64,000 nt of DNA, from NCBI RefSeq assembly GCF_020164585.1, contig NZ_JAIQZF010000001.1, positions 434,001-498,000 of the forward strand, in the 5' to 3' direction. Of this stretch, positions 61,022 through 64,000 are shown piece after piece. Below the pieces are notes generated by a model, which made no database searches, was not told where the DNA came from, and was given only the letters and a program-made list of their open reading frames with translations. The position numbers and the translations under genes are program-made. The stretch comes from Psychroflexus curvus (GTDB taxonomy: Bacteria > Bacteroidota > Bacteroidia > Flavobacteriales > Flavobacteriaceae). How positions within the stretch are numbered: position 1 is the stretch's first letter; each line of letters starts with the position of its first letter.

Positions 61022-63748
61022 GTGACTTCATTTACAAAAATAGTACTAAAAGCATTGCGTACAAACTTACTTCATATACTTTTTTGCATTGGGTTTCTTG
61101 TCAATTTCGGGCTTTATGCTCAAGAGAAAGAACCTCAGAAAGTAGACTTTGGTTACCTTATCAAAAATGAAGCCGATTCAATTACACAGCGTATTAAATA
61201 TGTCATTGGAGATACACTGAGTCAAAACAAACCTGTAAAAAAACGTGAAACCCTTACCGATATTGTTGATGCCTATGCCAAAGATTACAAAAGGCTGTCC
61301 AGGAAGAATGATAAAATGTACTTATTTAATGAAGCAGTTGTTGAGTATGGGGACATGAAAATAAATGCAGGATGGATCATTGTAGATAATTCAACAAAAG
61401 AGGTTTTTGCATCTGGTATTGTTGATTCTACAGGAACTTATACGCAAGCTCCCACCTTTAAACAAGGTGATAATCTAGTAGAACCCGATAGTTTAATTTT
61501 TAATTTCGACTCTAAAAAAGCCCTGGTTTTCAATTCCAGAACTGAGCAAGGAGGGTTCAAAGTCAAGGGTGAAATTTCCAAACGGCAAAACGATTCTATA
61601 TACTATCTTGCCAATGCAAAATTTACAACAGCAGAAGATGTGGATGATGCTGATTATTATTTTTTTGCAAGGAAAATAAAATTTGTGCCAGACAGTAAAA
61701 TCGTGACAGGCTTTGTGAATATGTACATTGCAGATGTTCCTACACCACTAGGTTTACCCTTTGGGTATTTCCCTCTAACAGATAAGCAAGCATCTGGTTT
61801 TATAATTCCCTCGTATGGCGAAAATAGAAATCGAGGTTTTTTTCTGATGAATGGTGGTTATTACTTTGCTATAAATGATTATGTGGATTTAGCAGTGCAA
61901 GGAGATTATTATACCAACGGAAGTTACGGTTTGCGACTAGAAAGTAATTACAAAGTAAGGTATCGTTTTAATGGTAATGTAGCTTTTAGATATGAAAAAC
62001 TATTGCTTGAAGAACGAGGGTTTCCCAACTTTAGTGAAACTACTGTTTATAACTTGAGATGGAATCATAGTCAGGATCAAAAAGCTAATCCGTCATCACG
62101 ATTTTCAGCTTCTGTAAATCTTGGCTCAAGCGACTATTACCAACAATCTGTAAATCAAAATAATACGGGTAACTTCTTAAACAACACGCTGAGCTCTTCT
62201 GTATCTTATTCGAAAACCTTTGAAGGCGAGCCAGCTATGAATTTAAACATATCTGCGACACACAATCAGAATACAAATACTGAAGTCATCAACCTTACCT
62301 TACCAACTTTACAATTCAGTATAGGAAGGGTTTTTCCTTTTGCACCAGAAACAGGAACTAAAAAAGGAGCAATTCATAATATCAATTTACAATATAATGT
62401 AAGAGCTGAAAATAGAATAAAAACAACTGACTCCTTATTCTTTCAGCCAGAAATGTTTCAAGGCGCTGATGTTGGGGCAAGACATTCGATTCCAATTTCT
62501 ACAAACTTTAAAGTGTTTGAACATTTCAGCGTGAGTACTAGTGCCAACTATAATGAAGTATGGACACTTAAAACATTTGAACAACGCTATGATGAACAAC
62601 TTCGCCAGGTTGAAAGAGACACCATAAACGGTTTTGATTCTTATAGAACTTATGATTTTTCTACATCTGTAGGAACTACAGTCTACGGTATGTTTGATTT
62701 CGGAGATGATAAAAAGATAAAGGCCATTAGACACGTCATAAGACCTTCAATTTCTTATAATATAAGCCCAGCTTTTGATCAATATTACGATGAATATACC
62801 AGAACAGGTATAGCCGGACTAGAAGATGAAGTTGTGGAATATTCAAGATTTGAAGGGACTCTAAATGGTGCACCTGGAAATAATTTCTCCAGCAGTATGT
62901 CTTTCAGTCTTACAAACGACTTTGAAGCAAAAGTCAGAAAAAAAGATTCTACACTCACAGGAGAAGACCGTTTTGAAAAAAGAAGCCTTTTAAGCAATTT
63001 TGGATTGAGCACTAATTATAATTTTGCTGCAGATTCTCTAAATTTAAGTCCTATTTCGATGAGAGGAACTCTGCCAATTGTTCAAGACAAGTTGTCTATC
63101 AACTTTTTAGGAACTTTGGATATGTATGCTTTAAATAGCAATAACAGGAGAATTAATACGCTCAACATAAATAATGGCGGGAGTTTATTCAGACTTACAA
63201 GAGCTAATGCAAGCTTCAGTTATTCATTTTCCAATAAAGATTTTCAAAAAGAAGATGATGAGAAAGGTGAAAAAGAAGAAGATGAGGAGTATGATTCGGA
63301 GAGTTTCAGAAATGGGGGGCGACCCGATGATCTTTTTGGTTCCAGTGAGTTGATGAATCAGAGAAATCAAAATAAAGACCCCAAGAAGGATGAAAACCAG
63401 AGGTATAACTATGCTATACCATGGAATCTAAATCTTTCTTACACAATGACCTACTCCAACAATGCGAGGGAAAACGAGATAAGTTCTCATTCGCTTATGT
63501 TTTCTGGAGATGTTGAATTATCGCCAACATGGAAAGTTGGGGTATCCTCTGGTTATGATATTAAAAATAAGGGATTTTCATTTACACAACTTAGGTTTGC
63601 AAAGGATTTGAAAAGCTGGCAAATGAGTTTCAACTGGACACCTTTCGGTGTGAGAAGGTCCTGGTTTTTCTTTATCGGTATAAAATCCAACATCTTGCAG
63701 GATGTGAAATACGATAAAAACAGAGAACGAGATAGAACTTTAAGATAA
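61022..63748 (+). CDS. lptD: LptD-like outer-membrane LPS-assembly protein
   Basis: 908 residues. A signal sequence (LLHILFCIGFLVNFGLYAQ) is followed by an OstA/LptD-N-like beta-jellyroll (about 80-260: KMYLFNEAVVEYGDMKINAGWIIVD). A large barrel then begins near ADVPTPLGLPFGYFPL, which matches the LptD loop-strand signature. An acidic insertion (KEDDEKGEKEEDEEYDSES) lies near residue 745. The start is GTG at 61022, since an in-frame TGA at 61004 excludes anything longer and no ATG lies before the signal sequence. It would insert LPS into the outer leaflet with LptE. Confidence 0.85.
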   Translation: MTSFTKIVLKALRTNLLHILFCIGFLVNFGLYAQEKEPQKVDFGYLIKNEADSITQRIKYVIGDTLSQNKPVKKRETLTDIVDAYAKDYKRLSRKNDKMYLFNEAVVEYGDMKINAGWIIVDNSTKEVFASGIVDSTGTYTQAPTFKQGDNLVEPDSLIFNFDSKKALVFNSRTEQGGFKVKGEISKRQNDSIYYLANAKFTTAEDVDDADYYFFARKIKFVPDSKIVTGFVNMYIADVPTPLGLPFGYFPLTDKQASGFIIPSYGENRNRGFFLMNGGYYFAINDYVDLAVQGDYYTNGSYGLRLESNYKVRYRFNGNVAFRYEKLLLEERGFPNFSETTVYNLRWNHSQDQKANPSSRFSASVNLGSSDYYQQSVNQNNTGNFLNNTLSSSVSYSKTFEGEPAMNLNISATHNQNTNTEVINLTLPTLQFSIGRVFPFAPETGTKKGAIHNINLQYNVRAENRIKTTDSLFFQPEMFQGADVGARHSIPISTNFKVFEHFSVSTSANYNEVWTLKTFEQRYDEQLRQVERDTINGFDSYRTYDFSTSVGTTVYGMFDFGDDKKIKAIRHVIRPSISYNISPAFDQYYDEYTRTGIAGLEDEVVEYSRFEGTLNGAPGNNFSSSMSFSLTNDFEAKVRKKDSTLTGEDRFEKRSLLSNFGLSTNYNFAADSLNLSPISMRGTLPIVQDKLSINFLGTLDMYALNSNNRRINTLNINNGGSLFRLTRANASFSYSFSNKDFQKEDDEKGEKEEDEEYDSESFRNGGRPDDLFGSSELMNQRNQNKDPKKDENQRYNYAIPWNLNLSYTMTYSNNARENEISSHSLMFSGDVELSPTWKVGVSSGYDIKNKGFSFTQLRFAKDLKSWQMSFNWTPFGVRRSWFFFIGIKSNILQDVKYDKNRERDRTLR

Positions 63749-63754
63749 CATATC

Positions 63755-64000
63755 ATGAAAAAAATTATCAAAACTAAAAATGCTGCTGCACCAATAGGCC
63801 CTTATAATCAGGCAATTTCAATCAATGGTTTTTTGTACACCTCAGGTCAAATCGCTATCAATCCTAAAACTGGAGAGACAGAATTTGGTTCTATTGAACA
63901 GGAGACTACTCGGGTGATGAAGAGCCTCGAAGCTATTTTAAAAGAAGCCCAACTGGATTTTTCACATGTTATAAAAACGAGTATTTTCATCTCCAACATG
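63755..64000 (+). CDS. ridA: RidA-family enamine/imine deaminase (3' truncated by window edge)
   Basis: The first 82 codons are present, starting ATG at 63755, 6 bases after the lptD-like stop. KTKNAAAPIGPYNQAISINGFLYTSGQIAINPKTGE is the RidA/YjgF signature; the catalytic Arg lies beyond the window. RidA hydrolyses reactive 2-aminoacrylate and related imines made by PLP enzymes. It probably shares a transcript with the lptD-like gene. Confidence 0.92.
   Translation, partial: MKKIIKTKNAAAPIGPYNQAISINGFLYTSGQIAINPKTGETEFGSIEQETTRVMKSLEAILKEAQLDFSHVIKTSIFISNM

Noticed and set aside
1-64000. Prophage, integrative element or insertion sequence
   Set aside because: No transposase, integrase, capsid, portal, relaxase or attachment-site duplication was found; the only tRNA has no integrase beside it.

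Overview
The window looks like chromosomal DNA from a low-GC member of the Bacteroidota, most likely family Flavobacteriaceae. The evidence is a set of promoters with the Bacteroidota form TTTG-N19-TAnnTTTG, near absence of Shine-Dalgarno sites, lineage-typical proteins (DUF4290, DUF4251, DUF6495, BshA, an Oar-like TonB-dependent receptor, a GH3/serine-hydrolase fusion) and short intergenic gaps. I cannot name the genus. No prophage, insertion sequence with a transposase, integrase, rRNA operon or CRISPR array is visible; most of the window is core genome.

Layout. 0-5.3 kb: end of a CPBP protease, menE (menaquinone), an M1 peptidase, a small lipoprotein, an outer-membrane barrel protein and a TlpA-type thioredoxin lipoprotein. 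5.3-7.7 kb: a compact putative sulfur/metal-stress unit (metallo-beta-lactamase/rhodanese, heavy-metal-binding protein, Cys-bearing Crp/Fnr regulator). 7.7-11.8 kb: rluE, a DUF1853-deoD-deoC nucleoside salvage operon, and the rpsF-rpsR-rplI ribosomal operon. 11.8-17.4 kb: a large TonB-dependent receptor, a DUF6495 protein, hisS, a small basic protein and a tRNA-Met. 17.5-27.8 kb: START-like protein, class IV aminotransferase, YqgE, HU, an overlapping ATPase-recQ-fmt operon, a DUF493-DUF4290-murA unit, a methyltransferase and a DUF2254 membrane protein. MurA carries Asp in place of the fosfomycin-target Cys.

27.8-40 kb is the most accessory-looking stretch: umuDC behind a perfect 14-bp-arm palindrome that overlaps its promoter, a ParDE toxin-antitoxin pair, REP-like palindromes, ychF, two tandem DEAD-box helicases (the second with DEFD), an ABC exporter, a J-domain/KTSC fusion, a fatty-acid desaturase and another Crp/Fnr regulator. 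Gaps are longer here, repeats are concentrated here, and several genes look more GC-rich than their surroundings. 40-52 kb: a DUF4251 lipoprotein, a flavin amine-oxidase-like enzyme, a cysteine-less ArsC-like protein, a TPR protein, gyrA, clpC, and a probable stress cluster (49-aa membrane peptide, 99-aa protein, two Dps ferritins, MscS channel).

52-64 kb is mainly an envelope and redox block on the minus strand: bshA (bacillithiol), a GH3/beta-lactamase-fold fusion, a conserved unknown, a two-CCG Fe-S protein, a HAD-like protein, a membrane 4Fe-4S protein, an MCE/MlaD protein and a murein amidase. The plus strand then carries an LptD-like outer-membrane protein and the start of a RidA gene. 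I see no unambiguous new defence or secretion system. The best candidates for follow-up are the umuDC operator, the Crp-HMA-rhodanese unit, the split HdrD-like Fe-S cluster with its embedded HAD protein, and the repeat-rich 30-38 kb section.
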